A program made the translations under genes and the position numbers. This document shows positions 49,640 to 61,772 of a stretch of DNA of 64,000 bases, one piece after another (the first letter of the stretch is position 1; each line of letters opens with the position of its first letter). The notes beneath the pieces were generated by a model, which ran no database searches, was not told the DNA's origin, and saw only the letters and a list, made by a program, of their open reading frames with translations. Source of the DNA: Maylandia zebra (taxonomy: Eukaryota; Chordata; Actinopteri; Cichliformes; Cichlidae); assembly GCF_041146795.1 (NCBI RefSeq), contig NC_135170.1, forward strand, positions 9,585,033-9,649,032. Direction: 5' to 3'.

Positions 49640-52051
49640 CGAAAATGCTTTGTGTGTTTTTATTGCACAAATGTTTATGAATGTTTCATGTTTAGTGAAA
49701 AGCATATTGATAAAGAAACCAGGAGCCAGCATGTCAGGGTGAAATGTTAATGAATCTGTACTTGTCAGTGCCAGTATCAGCGCGTTAGTGATGATGAAAA
49801 ATTTATATGCCATTTAAAAAAATAAAACAAAAAACACTACATTCTTAGCTAGATTGTAAAGCTTGTACAACACTAGATGGCACACCTCTACAACTTATAA
49901 ATCATGGAAGCTTTTGAATGATGGGGAGCTGAGAGGAGAAAAAGCATGCACCACTTTCTGTAATCCAAAGCCAGTCTGAAAGCCAGACAGCTGAAAGTAG
50001 CGAACAGTTTGAAATTGAGCTCAAATGGGATTTAAATGTTCTCGGGTTATTCCGCCCCAACAATCTCCAGCACGTAATGCTGCCAGATTTGCCCCCTCAG
50101 ATCGAACAATTCGACTGAACCTGAAGGTCACTTCCTCTTTTATGCTGTTTTTGAGTGCATTAATGGTTAATGGGAAGAGTACATACAATAGCTAACTTAA
50201 CTTATTAAAGGCACGCCCATCTTTGATGGGTAGGTTCTTCGTGTGATGAAGAGGTGATAGCTGTGTTATCCACCTGCTAAACTATTTATTTAAAATAACA
50301 GTCTTGGTGCTTATACAAACTGTGCTGTGCGCACGTGTGTGTGTGTGTGTGTGTATAGACTGTTTCGTTTTGGACAGCAGTCCTAGTTTGCAGCAGTCGT
50401 TTTGACATAAAAATAGTAGGGTAGCAGGCCTAGCCAACAGTTCTGTCCAAACTGACGTCAGTGAGGTTATCTAGAGAGCATATTCTCACTTTTCCATCAC
50501 ATGTATGATTTTATTTAAACTGGGATTTAAAAAAAAAAAAAATCTTTAAGTTTAAAATGTAAGCAAGAAATTTAACTTGCTTATACAAGCAGACACCCTG
50601 TGCACATATCATGAACCCTGTGATAGGCAGTGGGACCTCTAGCTTTACAAATAACGTTACATTCAAGACATTCGGTGGGTTAGACAGTATGTTGCAGAAG
50701 CTTTAAAAATTCTGCATATTTGTCATGACTCACATAAGGATATATCTGCAAGCGCATGGGTCTGCTTTGCTGTTGCTTTTCACAGCCAGTGGTGGACAAA
50801 AAAAATAAATAATACTTCATTATAGGTCCTGCTTATGAAAAATATCCCCCTGTGTGTGGTAAACTGTATCTGTGTTTTATTCTTTAAGTATAGCTAATAA
50901 ATATATGAAGTAAAAAGGAAAACACTATCTGGACTGTACAGCAGGAGTGTCATCAAATGGAAAATATTTAAGTTTAGGTGCTCGAATGTGTAACTAATTG
51001 TTCGGGCATCATTCCAACACTGGTGGCGTGTGGCCAGGTAGAAGTGCAACAGTAAAGCTAAAGTTCCCAAAAGTCGAAATATTCCAGGACTATTTTTTGC
51101 AGTGCAAAAACAACTGGTGACCACGTACCAAACTTCAATCTGGATACCACCACACCTGCACGTACTCCTTTATAAAAACCAGTGCACCGTGTCTCTCAGA
51201 ACCTTTTTAAAAAAAAAGACTTTCTCAGTAAACAAACTCTGAAATGCTCCACAACAAGCCATGTAAATGAGCCCTGCAAAAATGGCACAATGGGTAATTT
51301 AGCAAACTTAACATGACTATTGGTTAGCGCAGGTGCTCGCGGTGAAAAAAAAAGAAAAAGAAAAGCAATGTCCGCACAAAAGCTGCGCATCGCGATCAGT
51401 CTGTGGACCCAGAGCTTGTGTGTCATCCAAAGGAGTGGTATCCTGGAGCCTGCAGAGCTCTTAATGTGGACGTGTTCCAACTGGGTCGAAGTTCAATAGC
51501 ACCAACTTGTTTGCCCTCCAGGAACTTTGCATATTTTGCTTCATTATGTTCAAACTGGACTGGTTACACAGGGGTAAAAAAATTTTTTTTTTTCTAAATT
51601 ACGATGCAAGTATAAAAAGCTTTAGGGAAAAAAAAAAACAAAAAAAACAAAAACAAACAAACTATAAATTGCAAAAGATCAAAGATCAAAAAGTCTCCAC
51701 TTCAGAGCGTGGTTATTTTTAGCTGTAACAATAACATCATTAACTAGAGTGACTGAACTTGGCCACCACATTTTTTTTGTGACGGAAGGTCAGTGTAAAC
51801 ACATTTCTTCTCTTTTACTCACGGAAAGCCAAACAATAAGCTGAAGAGTCAAAAACTTGTTTATAAAAGACGGGAAATGAAGCAGACAATGACGTCAATC
51901 GATCTGAAAGGTCTGATCGTCGCAAGGACAGTCGCGGCTGGCTGTCTAAAGTAAAAGCGAAAAAAAAAAAAAGGTGGGGGGGTGGGGGCTGGGGTTGGGG
52001 TGAGGGAGAGGGAGGTGGGATGGAGGATGCTGCTGTCCATGGTTTTTCCCC
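49640..52051. other. Interval between elof1 and cnn1
   Basis: The two genes converge. A minus-strand AATAAA (50881 down to 50876) could end the cnn1 transcript with a 1.2-kb 3' UTR. A polypurine tract with many GGGG runs on the plus strand (about 51960-52020) lies immediately after the cnn1 stop codon in the sense direction, so it would appear as a C-rich tract in the mRNA. A TG repeat is at 50336-50355. Confidence 0.5.
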
Positions 52052-55000
52052 TTAGTCAGAGTACTGGTTGTAGCCATCAAACTCCACCTCGCTCCCGTTG
52101 TTGCAGTTGGCCTCAGTGGGGTTGATGCAGTACTTGTTGTCGTAGACTTGGCGGGGCAGGCCATAAGTGGTCATGCCCTGTTGAGAGGCCCCTTTGTTGG
52201 TGCCCATCTGCAGAGAGATTGTGGTGGTGTCACAGTCCTCCAGCTTCAGGTTCTTGTCAAAAATATGCCTCCTGGTTCCTGGAGCCGTCATGCCGGACTG
52301 TAGCAGAGAAAAGCAAGATGGAGGGCGCAGCGGTGTAAATACACTATACCGTTGCATTCATGACAGATGTGTTAACAAATCCAAAGAATCCACCAAAACT
52401 AATGAAGTGATCTGAGCAATCAATTTCTCTATATCTCAGCCTGACGTGTCTTAGTCCTCCAAATGCTATTAAAAAACAGTCAACAAGCACGAGGATGTGA
52501 TTCACTAAGTGTCCTTATAATAAGATAGTCCAGTCAGAACCACATTAGTCAAAGAAAGAACAGTCATCAAATCTGTGATATGACTGTTTGGAGTTCCATG
52601 TATATGCACAAAAAGGCAAATGAGGGAGGGCAGTACTGGCAACAGATGTGCAATCACTTAGATCGGACACAGTATGAAATGTAGGAACTGAGGATGGAGG
52701 TGGGTTGCAAAGTGGCTTGCAGGAGTGCAGCAACTATTGGTTAGACTAAACCCTGTCAGATCAACTCAAGTTGCAGTTTCACCTAACATGTTTCTAATGT
52801 GTCTTTTTAATAAGTGTATATATTTTGTGTAAAAACATTTTATCTCTTTGATGCAACAATAAAAGGGATTTTGTTCATTTCAAGATACATTTTAAAAACG
52901 ATAATACATACTAACCATGCTAGAGCTATATCGCCAAGAAACTGTGTAGTGAACAAGTGTTACTTTAGTCTAAAATTATACATCTCTTCCCACCTGGCTG
53001 GCTCCCTTGTTGGTGCCCATCTGTAGGCTGATAGTAGATTGGTCAGGGGTGTCCATGCCTATTTTGGCATCATACAAATGGCGTCGTGTCCCGTAAGAGG
53101 TCATGCCCTTTTGACTGGCAAACTGGTTAGTGCCCATCTAAATACAGAGGAAAAAGACAGGATTTACATGACATGCAATGTAGTTGCCACAGTTATTCTT
53201 TGGAGTGTCTCCAAAAACATCACACTTTAGGATCACGTATGAGGTGTGGTTATTGACCGGTCCATTCCGGTTCCTTGTTTGTTGTTAAAAAGTTGAGAAG
53301 ACTGTTTGGGGAATATTCATTCAGCAAGAATCCAGCAGGGGGCACAATAACAACACACTGAGAACAGGCTTGGCCAGCAGAACAACACTGCACCATGACA
53401 GCTTGGCCATAACACAGTACATTACACGTTTAGCCCTTTTGCCACTCTGACCTGCAGGCCTATGATGTTACGTCCCTCCCTGAGCTTCTCGGGAGCGAAG
53501 CGCCGCTGCTGTTTCTCTGCGTACTTCACGCCTATATCGTACTTCGAGTGGAAACCTTTGGACTTGGCCTGAGAGACAGAAGTGGTGGTGACAGAAAGGA
53601 AAAATGGTGGTAATAAGAATGCACTTTTCATACCCACATTGCTTTTATTAGATCCATGCTGTTGCCATGGAAATCTAAGCAAAAAAAAAAAGTATCAAGA
53701 TCAAATAATAATGTGCAGCCAGTGGTGATTTCAGCGAGATGCCGACGTATGTGAATGTGTGTGCACCGCTGCCCTCACCATTCCAGCCAGAGCGATGAGT
53801 GTGCACTGGACCTGAGTGTGGTTGACATTCTCAAACAGATCGTTGGCCTCAAAGATGTCGTGTGGCTTCAGGCCGTACTCCGTGATGGCACGGACGAAAT
53901 TCCCTATGTTTTCCAGCTGAGAGAAAGAGCAAGAATACAGGCTGGAATAAGATCTTTTGGGCATTTATACATGCCTGGATATATTGGCAGAACAATGGTA
54001 CTGGCCAGTCTGGCCCTGCTGACAGCTGTCAGCCCATTTGCTATCGGCAAATAGTGACATTCAGCAAAATTCAGAATGTCCAAAAATAATGTAATAAAAG
54101 ATCTGAAAGGTCCTTGAATTTTTTTTAAAACTAGATTTCTTTGTTTCCCCTGGTACAAATGATGGGATGCAAACAATACAAACAAAATCAACAATGAAAA
54201 TATCTATCAGCATATCAACCAAATTATTATTATTTTAAACTCTTATGTTACCGGCCCAGAATTTCATAAGCAATGCATGCCTTTTACAAATGTCTGAGTA
54301 GATCCTGTGTTTTTCTTCCTAGAATAAAACCTTGCATAACAACAGAAAAAATCTGTGACGGTTGCCATCTTGTAACACAAGAAGCTCTGCAGTTTCAGAA
54401 ATGATCTTATTCGCCTTTTTTTGTGATCTCATGTCGGAACTGAGGCTACAGCTCGTGGGCAGTCAGCTTACCTTGGCACCAGGGCCAAGTATTAAGATTC
54501 AAGCTCAATAACTTTTGCTAAATATTGACTCTCGATTTGCGCCCATGCCCTTGGAGAGTGCGACTGTGTGACGGTCTGTGTGCATGTGCGGCAGTGTCAA
54601 TATCACAGCGAGAACTTTCTGAAAGGCGTTTTAATCAACGCTTAAGAGCTCTGTTTGCTTTTTCCTGGTCCAATACTAGGCTAATAAAAGCTGTGCTAAG
54701 ATGAGCCTCATTTGATATGGAAGCTACTTTATGGAAGTTAAATAAAAGTCTTTGTTGTCAGTGCCAGTGCGGGAGACGAGTTCCACTCGGTGTGGAAAAC
54801 AGGAGTTTTGAGAGCTGGAGCATTACCTGGTGCCAGTTTTGACTGGAGTGGTTGATCTTTTTCACAGAGCCCGGCTGGAGAGCATTTATGAGCCTACAAA
54901 AAGACAGAGCGAGAGAGAGATTTGAAGAAAGTTCCTGCTTTAAAAAAACAAAAACAAGGTGGCGTCCATCCACTCACTCGCACAATAGTACTCCATCTTT

Positions 55001-55099
55001 CAGGCTATCCATGAAGCTGTCCCCAGTCCTTTTGCCAGTCACATCTTCAATCCATAGTCTCAGCTCCTCTTCCTTATGTGGGTCATATTTTCCTGCAAG
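52052..55099 (-). CDS. cnn1: Calponin 1-like, lacking first coding exon
   Basis: Six exons, 277 aa: 54978-55099, 54827-54893, 53779-53916, 53452-53568, 52994-53137, 52052-52297; phases agree. A calponin-homology domain fills the first 110 residues or so ([53 protein letters not shown]). Then come [20 protein letters not shown] and three calponin repeats of the form [15 protein letters not shown]...YGTRRHLYD, and a short acidic tail. Calponin binds actin and inhibits actomyosin ATPase in smooth muscle. The first exon (about 20 aa) was not found up to 64000, so intron 1 is at least 8.9 kb. The choice of paralogue 1 rests on proximity to elof1, as in human. Confidence 0.88.
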
Positions 55100-55186
55100 C
55101 TGAGAAGCAGAACAGAGCAGAGATGATCGCTCAAACATGATATGAATTTAGATTTTTTCTGGTTTTATTGATTCAAAACAGTAAGA

Positions 55187-57937
55187 CATTAATGATATCA
55201 CTGAATCCTGGCTACATCAATCCATTCCAGACTCTGCTATTGAGCTAGCAGGCTATACCACACAGCGACATGACCGAACAGTGGACTCCGGTAAGCGCAA
55301 AGGAGGGGGGCTCTGTATGTATGTGAACAACAGCTGGTGTACCAACACAGTGATAATAGACCGTTACTGTTCACCGGACATTGAATATCTGACTGTTAAA
55401 TGCAGGCCCATCTACCTACCTAGGGAGTTCACCGTTGTCATAATAACAGCTGTTTACATACCACCAGATGCTAATGCTAACTCTGCGATCGCACTCCTGC
55501 ATACAAACATCAATAATAAACAGAGCACTTACCCTGACGCTGTACATATCGTAGCAGGGGACTTCAATCACGCAGACTTAAAAAAAAGCAATCCCCAAAT
55601 TCCACCAGCACGTCAAGTGTGCCACTAGGGGTGACAAGATTCTGGACAAAGTTTATTCCAACATCAAAATGGGCTACAGGGCCAGACCTTTGCCACATCT
55701 GGGTCAGTCTGACCACTTGTCACTGTTTCTAATCCCTGCATATGCCCCCCTCAAGAAAACTGCTCTTACCATCACAAAGAATATTACCATATGGCCAGAG
55801 GGTGCCTCTCAGCAGCTGCAGGACTGTTTTGACAGGACTAACTGGGATATCTTTGAACATCAGGACTTGGAAATGTTCACAGACGTTGTCCTCTGCTATA
55901 TAAAACACTGCATAGACACTGTTACAGCAGTCAAACGGATCCGGGCTTATCCCAACCAAAAGCCCTGGATGACCCGGGAGGTCAGGCAGCTGCTGAAGGA
56001 GAGGAACATTGCGTTCAGGTCTGGCAACAGGGATTACTACACCACAGCCCGATCCAACCTGAAGAGAGGCATCAGAGAGGCAAAGGGGGACTATAGGAGG
56101 AGGATCGAGGACCATTTGAAGAGTAATACCAGCCGGCAGGTGTGGCAAGGCATCCAGCACCTAACCAACTATAAGATCAATCTTGGAGCTGCGGACGGTG
56201 ACCTGGAGCTGGCAGAGGAGCTGAATATCTTCTTTGCCCGCTTTGAGACCAGGGTACCGGAGGTATTGGAGCCACAGCAGCAACACGCCACCCATAGCAG
56301 CACCACCCTCACCCTGGAAGAGCACGAGGTGAGGCGCATGCTGCAGGCTGTTAACCCGAGGAAGGCGGCGGGTCCTGATGGTGTGCCAGGTCGAATATTG
56401 AGGGATTGTGCAGGACAGCTGGCTGGGATCTTCACCAGGATTTTCAACAAATCCCTCGCACAGGCGACTGTCCCACTCTGCCTGAAGTCCTCCACCATAG
56501 TCCCCTTGCCTAAGAAGCCCCACATCACTGGCCTGAATGACTACAGGCCGGTGGCACTCACCCCAGTGGTAATGAAATGCTTTGAGAAGCTGGTCCGCAG
56601 ACACATCACAGCAGCCCTGCCCCGCAGCCTGGATCCACACCAGTTTGCCTACAGAGCAAACCGATCCACGGAAGACGCTGTAGCCACAGCACTCCATGCT
56701 GCATTAACTCACCTGGAAGAGCATGGTAGCTATGTGCGGATGCTCTTCGTGGATTACTGCTCAGCTTTTAACACCATCCTTCCACACAAACTGGTGGCCA
56801 AGCTACAAGACCTGGGGCTTCCATACAGCACCTGCATGTGGATCAACAGCTTCCTCTCGGGCCGTAGACAGAGAGTCAGAGTTGGCCATCACACATCCTC
56901 AGCCCTGAGTCTCAGCACTGGCTCACCCCAGGGCTGTGTGCTCAGTCCACTGCTCTACTCTCTCTACACACACGACTGCACTCCTCGCCACCACAGCAAC
57001 ATCTTTGTGAAATTTGCAGATGACACCACAGTGGTGGGGCTCATTTCCAAGGGAGACGAGTCTACGTACAGAGACGAGGTGGAGCAGCTGACGTCATGGT
57101 GTAAGGCCAATAACCTCCTCCTCAACACTTCAAAAACCAAAGAACTCATAATAGACTTCAGAAGGAAAAAGGCAGAGATCCAACCACTATTCATAAATGG
57201 GGACTGTGTAGAAAGGGTGGCAAGCTTCCGCTTCCTGGGAGTCAATATAGAGGAGAACCTTTCCTGGAGTGTGAACACCTCCGAGCTGCTGAAAAAGGCC
57301 CAACAGAGACTGTACTTCCTGAGAATTCTCAGGAGGAATAACATCACACAGAGACTGCTGGTGTCCTTCTACAGAGCCACCATTGAGAGTGTTCTAACTT
57401 ACTGCATATGCATCTGGTACACTAGCTGCACAGGGGCTCAGAGGAAAGCACTCCAAGGGATCATTAACACCGCCCAAAAGATCACTGGCTGCCCTCTCCC
57501 CACACTGGAAGTTCTACACAACGCCCACTGTTTTAAAAAGGCCCAAAACATCATAAAAGACACCTCACATCCTGGCCACTCCCTGTTCGAACTGTTGCCC
57601 TCAGGCAGACGGTACAGGGCAATCAGAGCAAGGACTAATAGACTCAAACACAGCTGTTATCCAACTGCAATAACACATCTGAATACTACAAAAAATGTCC
57701 ATCACGCCACTCTTGTGTTAATCTATGCACGGTCTGAAGCATGTGTGTGGGAATGTATGTGAATGTTTTACTGTTATATCTTATTAGTATTTTAAGTATT
57801 CTATTTTATTTATTGAATTTTATTGTTTTATTTATATTTTGATATTGCTAGGGATGATGCAATGATCGGGGACCATTCTTAATTTCGTTGTTCTCATGAC
57901 AATGACAATAAAGTTTCTGATTCTGATTCTGATTCTA
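55187..57937 (+). mobile_element. 5'-truncated Rex1/Babar-like (CR1/L2 group) LINE
   Basis: In cnn1 intron 1, opposite to the gene. The frame from 55191 reads into the endonuclease domain (ITESWLHQSIPDSAIELAGY; later VHIVAGDFNHADL). A one-base frameshift near the A-run at about 55578-55585 shifts the frame. From 55669 to 57762 an uninterrupted 697-codon frame encodes the rest of the endonuclease and the reverse transcriptase: FVDYCSAFNTI (block A), GSPQGCVLSPLL (block B), FADD at 57013-57024 (block C), and a C-terminal domain with LLPSGRRYRAI. The 3' end has ACAATAAAG and a (TGATTC)n tail (57915-57936). ORF1 and the first part of the endonuclease are absent. The long open frame suggests a fairly recent insertion. 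Confidence 0.85.
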
Positions 57938-59250
57938 AATAATTAAATAAATAAAAATAAGACAGCTTGCCCTTTTATGGGCCCTGTAGAAGAACAAAGA
58001 GGCATTAATGTGTGTCTACAGTGAAATAATATCCAGTGGATCATATATACATTAAACATTTATATTGTATTTAGTGCGTATTAGACTGTGCCTGCTCTGA
58101 CCAGAACAATGTAACTGTGTACAAGCTGTAAATATTCATCTAAGACAATGTTCTCCAGGCACGCTGAGATAGTGCAAGGACATGGGTATTAGAAGCCTCC
58201 GTTTAGTCTTGGGACCTAGTTAAAACAAGGTCCAGTTTCAATCTCACCCAGGAGCAAAACTGTAAAACATCCAAACAAAATACACAAAAAAAGCAGAGCA
58301 AAATAAAGAAAGGCCACTTTGCAAGTGATACCATTTCAAATTATGCAGTGCTAGAAGGGCTTAATTATATTTCCTCATTCAGGGGGTCACGTTGGGGTTA
58401 CTGCATAGGGTCATAGTTTTATCCCCCCCATCAGGTTTCTACTTCATCTGCTGGGAAACTTCTCTCCTCAAGAGACTGCCAACTGTTGCATAGTGTTCAG
58501 AAAAATGTTATACAATTCACAACAAACTTTTACGTTTTGTAAACTGATTCAACTTAAGATTATTGTAGACTACATCTAATGATATTTAGTCAACCAAAAC
58601 TAAAAGAATTTAAAAGCCTAAATTATGACTCAAAGAATTTAACAGTTCAGTCAAAAGACTAAAACTAAATCAAAACGGACACTGGTCGAGTCCTCCATTA
58701 ACACAAAGAAGCCTTGATGTCTACAAATCTATGGGAAAACGGTGGCTGGGTTTCCTTGACTTATGACCTCCATAAACACTTTTTCAATGAGAATATGGTT
58801 CCAATTGCTTGTTTCCAAGTCTTATGGAACATATAGTGAAGTCCAAATATTGTCAGAAAGAGTGATAAAACAGGCCACACTTAAAGGCAGACCTGCTTTG
58901 TGACTGACAAGTTGCTGTGATGTGTGTTTGAGAAGCTAAAAGTTACTGCACAATCAGAACCAAAATACTCAGACTTTAAGATGAGACTTCAACCAGTGCT
59001 GACGTCACAGCGGCACAAGTTTGTCTTTTATGTACACTCAACTCTAGATGTTCTTCTAATACATTTTATTTGATATTTTCTAGTCTTTAAATTTGAGAAA
59101 TCTTCAGCAGACTGCATGTGCCACTCAACTATTCATATATTTGTGTCTCCATGTAGACGTGTGGAGAGACAGAAATATGTGTAAAAATCTCAAGTCACCT
59201 CTCATGTCTTTATATTTTTCTGGAAAAATGGCTGCTGCAATTTATTGAAG

Positions 59251-59315
59251 CATGCAAACATAAAGAAAAATGTTTGCATGTTAGAATTGTATGGTAACGT
59301 TTGTACAATTCTAAC
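59251..59315. repeat. Two adjacent perfect hairpins
   Basis: The first has 11-bp arms CATGCAAACAT and ATGTTTGCATG (59251-59261 and 59270-59280, 8-base loop). The second has 12-bp arms GTTAGAATTGTA and TACAATTCTAAC (59280-59291 and 59304-59315, 12-base loop). They share base 59280. The right arm of the second belongs to the Tc1 element that follows. Confidence 0.85.
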
Positions 59316-60011
59316 AAGCTTGAAAGTCAACTTTTGGTATGACCACCATTCTTCAATATAGCCTGATCTCTCTTAGGCAGCTTTCTATAATTTCTTTAAG
59401 TAGGCTTCAGGAATAGTTCTCTAGGCTTCTTGAAGGACATTTAAAGCTCTTTTTTGATGTTAGCTGCCTTTTGTTCCATTCTCTGTCAAATTGATCCCAC
59501 ATTGCTTCAATAATGTTGACATCCCGGCTCTTGGGAGGCGAGTGCATAAGTGATAAAGTTCTCTAGTGTGTGTGTGTGTGTGTGTATGCTTTTACTGCAT
59601 TCACAGTGTCTTTGGGAGCATTGTCATGCTGAAAAATGAAGCTGTTGCCAATCAGATACTTGCCCTATGGTACTAAAAGGATCAAACTTGACAGTATTTT
59701 TTCAGTATTCATAATTCCATCATTTTTGACAAGATCACACCACTAGCTGAAATGTAGCCCTAACCTCCACCATGTTTTGCAGATGGCTTACCCCGCCCAC
59801 TGTTATACCCCTCTCCTGACCTTCTCCATACATATTGAGATGATCTGAACCAAAAGTTTCAAATGCAGATTTATCGCTTCATCAGACCCCATATGGAAAA
59901 GAAATAGTAAAAACTTATGTGATTACTCATGAAAGTGGCCACTTTCTCATTACTTTCATACATTGTTTTAGTAAGTATCCAAAACATACAAGTTTCATTA
60001 TATAATTTTTT

Positions 60012-60029
60012 GATAGATAGCTATCTATC
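60012..60029. repeat. 18-bp palindrome in a GATA/TATC tract
   Basis: GATAGATAGCTATCTATC is perfectly self-complementary and continues to the right as TATC repeats. Confidence 0.9.
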
Positions 60030-60761
60030 TATCTCTCTTTTCCATATGGGACTGGCTTCCACTGATTTTCATGTATAATGTGACATAGCCCAGCCTTTTC
60101 TTCCCGTTTTGGTTCTTTAAGAATGGCTACTTCCTTCCTTCATCCTTCCACTGACACCTTTTCTGATGAGATGGAGCAAAAGGACCAGATACATCTCTCA
60201 GGTTCTGAGTTAGATCTTTGCTGGATTTCTTCCCCAGTTTCTTGATGTTCCTAATGACTTTTAGATAATAATATCTTCAGCAGATAAACTTTTTTTTTTT
60301 TTTCTTTTTAAGACCCAGCACTTTCTTTTGTTTACTTGTCCCTCCTTTTAAGGACACACAGGCTGAGCTTGCTACATTTTCAGCTAATAGCTTTTTGTGA
60401 ATCACCTTGTTAGTGCAAAAATACAATTTTATTCCCCTCAAACTCTTATATTTGGCAAATTTTATTTTATTATTTATCAAAAGAAACATGAACAAATTAT
60501 ATGTTTCTTTGACAGGCTGCTAGTAACAAAACGCCAAAAGATACAATTTAAAATTGGTTCTTTTGGAAGTTGTCTGTTATGTGTCGACACAAGACTTTTT
60601 AATGCTTGATGATTCAGAGGTCAGCGTTAAGTGACTTAAACAAAAACATTCCTCTGAAAATAGTCAGGTACAAGAATGGGACTGAAAATAAGTATAAAAA
60701 ACAAAGCAAAGAAAAACTCTGAAGAACTTAAAAATTATTCCTCAGGACCTCTTTTTTAAAA

Positions 60762-60765
<4 letters not shown>

Positions 60766-60792
<27 letters not shown>
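60766..60792. repeat. (AAAT)n microsatellite
   Basis: About six tandem AAAT units inside the Tc1 element at 59290-60869. A similar tract lies at 61950-61974. Confidence 0.85.
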
Positions 60793-61370
60793 GGCAACAA
60801 AGTCAGCCTCCTGGGAGGTAAAATATAAAGAAATGATGAGTGGCTAAAGAGTTTTGCACATTACTGTATGAGATGGATTATTTAAGTGCACTAATTGAAA
60901 ACTGGCCTCTCCGTTTTATTTCAAGGTGGAGTGCCTTCCTAAAGATTTATCAGGAAACTATGTATAATTTACACATATGTATAATAAAGTGTTATCATTC
61001 TTACTGATAGTTGAAAGTATAAGGATACTGTATGTGAGAAATTGGTATGAGAATAGCAGACTCTGTAATCTAAAATACAACATTCAAATCCTTAAATACA
61101 TGAATAGCAGCTTCTTTCATGCCTCAGAGTCTCACAGAGGATGACGCTCCATATCTGAAAGTCTTACTATATACTGAAAAATACTCTAAGCTGAGGTGTA
61201 AAGAGAACAGGAAGGAAAATGAAATGTGGACATTTCTGCATGCAGAAACACACAGGCCTCTCCCTCTCTCTCCATGCATTTCCTTATTGGCATAAACACA
61301 CTGCCCTAATACTTTGAATTCTGGCATGGGGGTTTAAGGCTGCCCCCCCCCCCACCACCTCACCCCTTCA

Positions 61371-61371
<1 letters not shown>

Positions 61372-61423
<52 letters not shown>
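61372..61423. repeat. (CA)n microsatellite
   Basis: Uninterrupted CA run of about 26 copies, preceded by a C-rich segment. Confidence 0.95.
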
Positions 61424-61425
<2 letters not shown>

Positions 61426-61750
61426 TCCTGAATGTTCTGCAGATAAGTCTTCACAGTCTGGGATCAGCAGCCAACACAAACAAGTATTTCAAAGCAGCAG
61501 GGGATAGCGTGGACTCCAGTCCATCACACCAAACTTGGGAGAAACAGCTTTTCCTAAACACTCCTCCCTCTCCCTCTGCCTGTCTCGCTCTGTGTATTCG
61601 ATTGGCTGCGCTCATATTTCTCCCTCACAATCTCTCTCCTTCTTCTCTCCCTTTGGGTTTTCCAGAATCTGCCCTTTTACAGCGAGTTGACTATTCAGGC
61701 ACCCAATGTCCGATAAAGGCACACCAAGTCAACAGGTCCCCCTGCCAGTC

Positions 61751-61772
61751 GGGGGGGGGGGGGGGGGGGGGG
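61751..61772. repeat. G22 homopolymer
   Basis: Twenty-two consecutive G bases, a candidate quadruplex-forming tract and a likely site of length error in sequencing. Confidence 0.95.

Larger units (their letters stand above)
59290..60869 (-). mobile_element. Tc1/mariner transposon, degenerate, near full length
   Basis: The antisense strand of a teleost Tc1-like transposase can be followed from about 59320 (GTATGACCACCATTCTTCAA) to about 60250 (GGATTTCTTCCCCAGTTTCT), with many frame breaks. One terminus is visible at the right: reverse complement TACAGTAATGTGCAAAACTC, ending near 60869. The left terminus is lost or replaced by hairpins. A TG run (59566-59584) has expanded inside. Same family as 43985-44345. 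Confidence 0.75.

Noticed and set aside
56161-56697. Long antisense frames inside the cnn1 intron LINE
   Set aside because: They are shadows of the reverse-transcriptase frame on the plus strand, which carries the conserved motifs.
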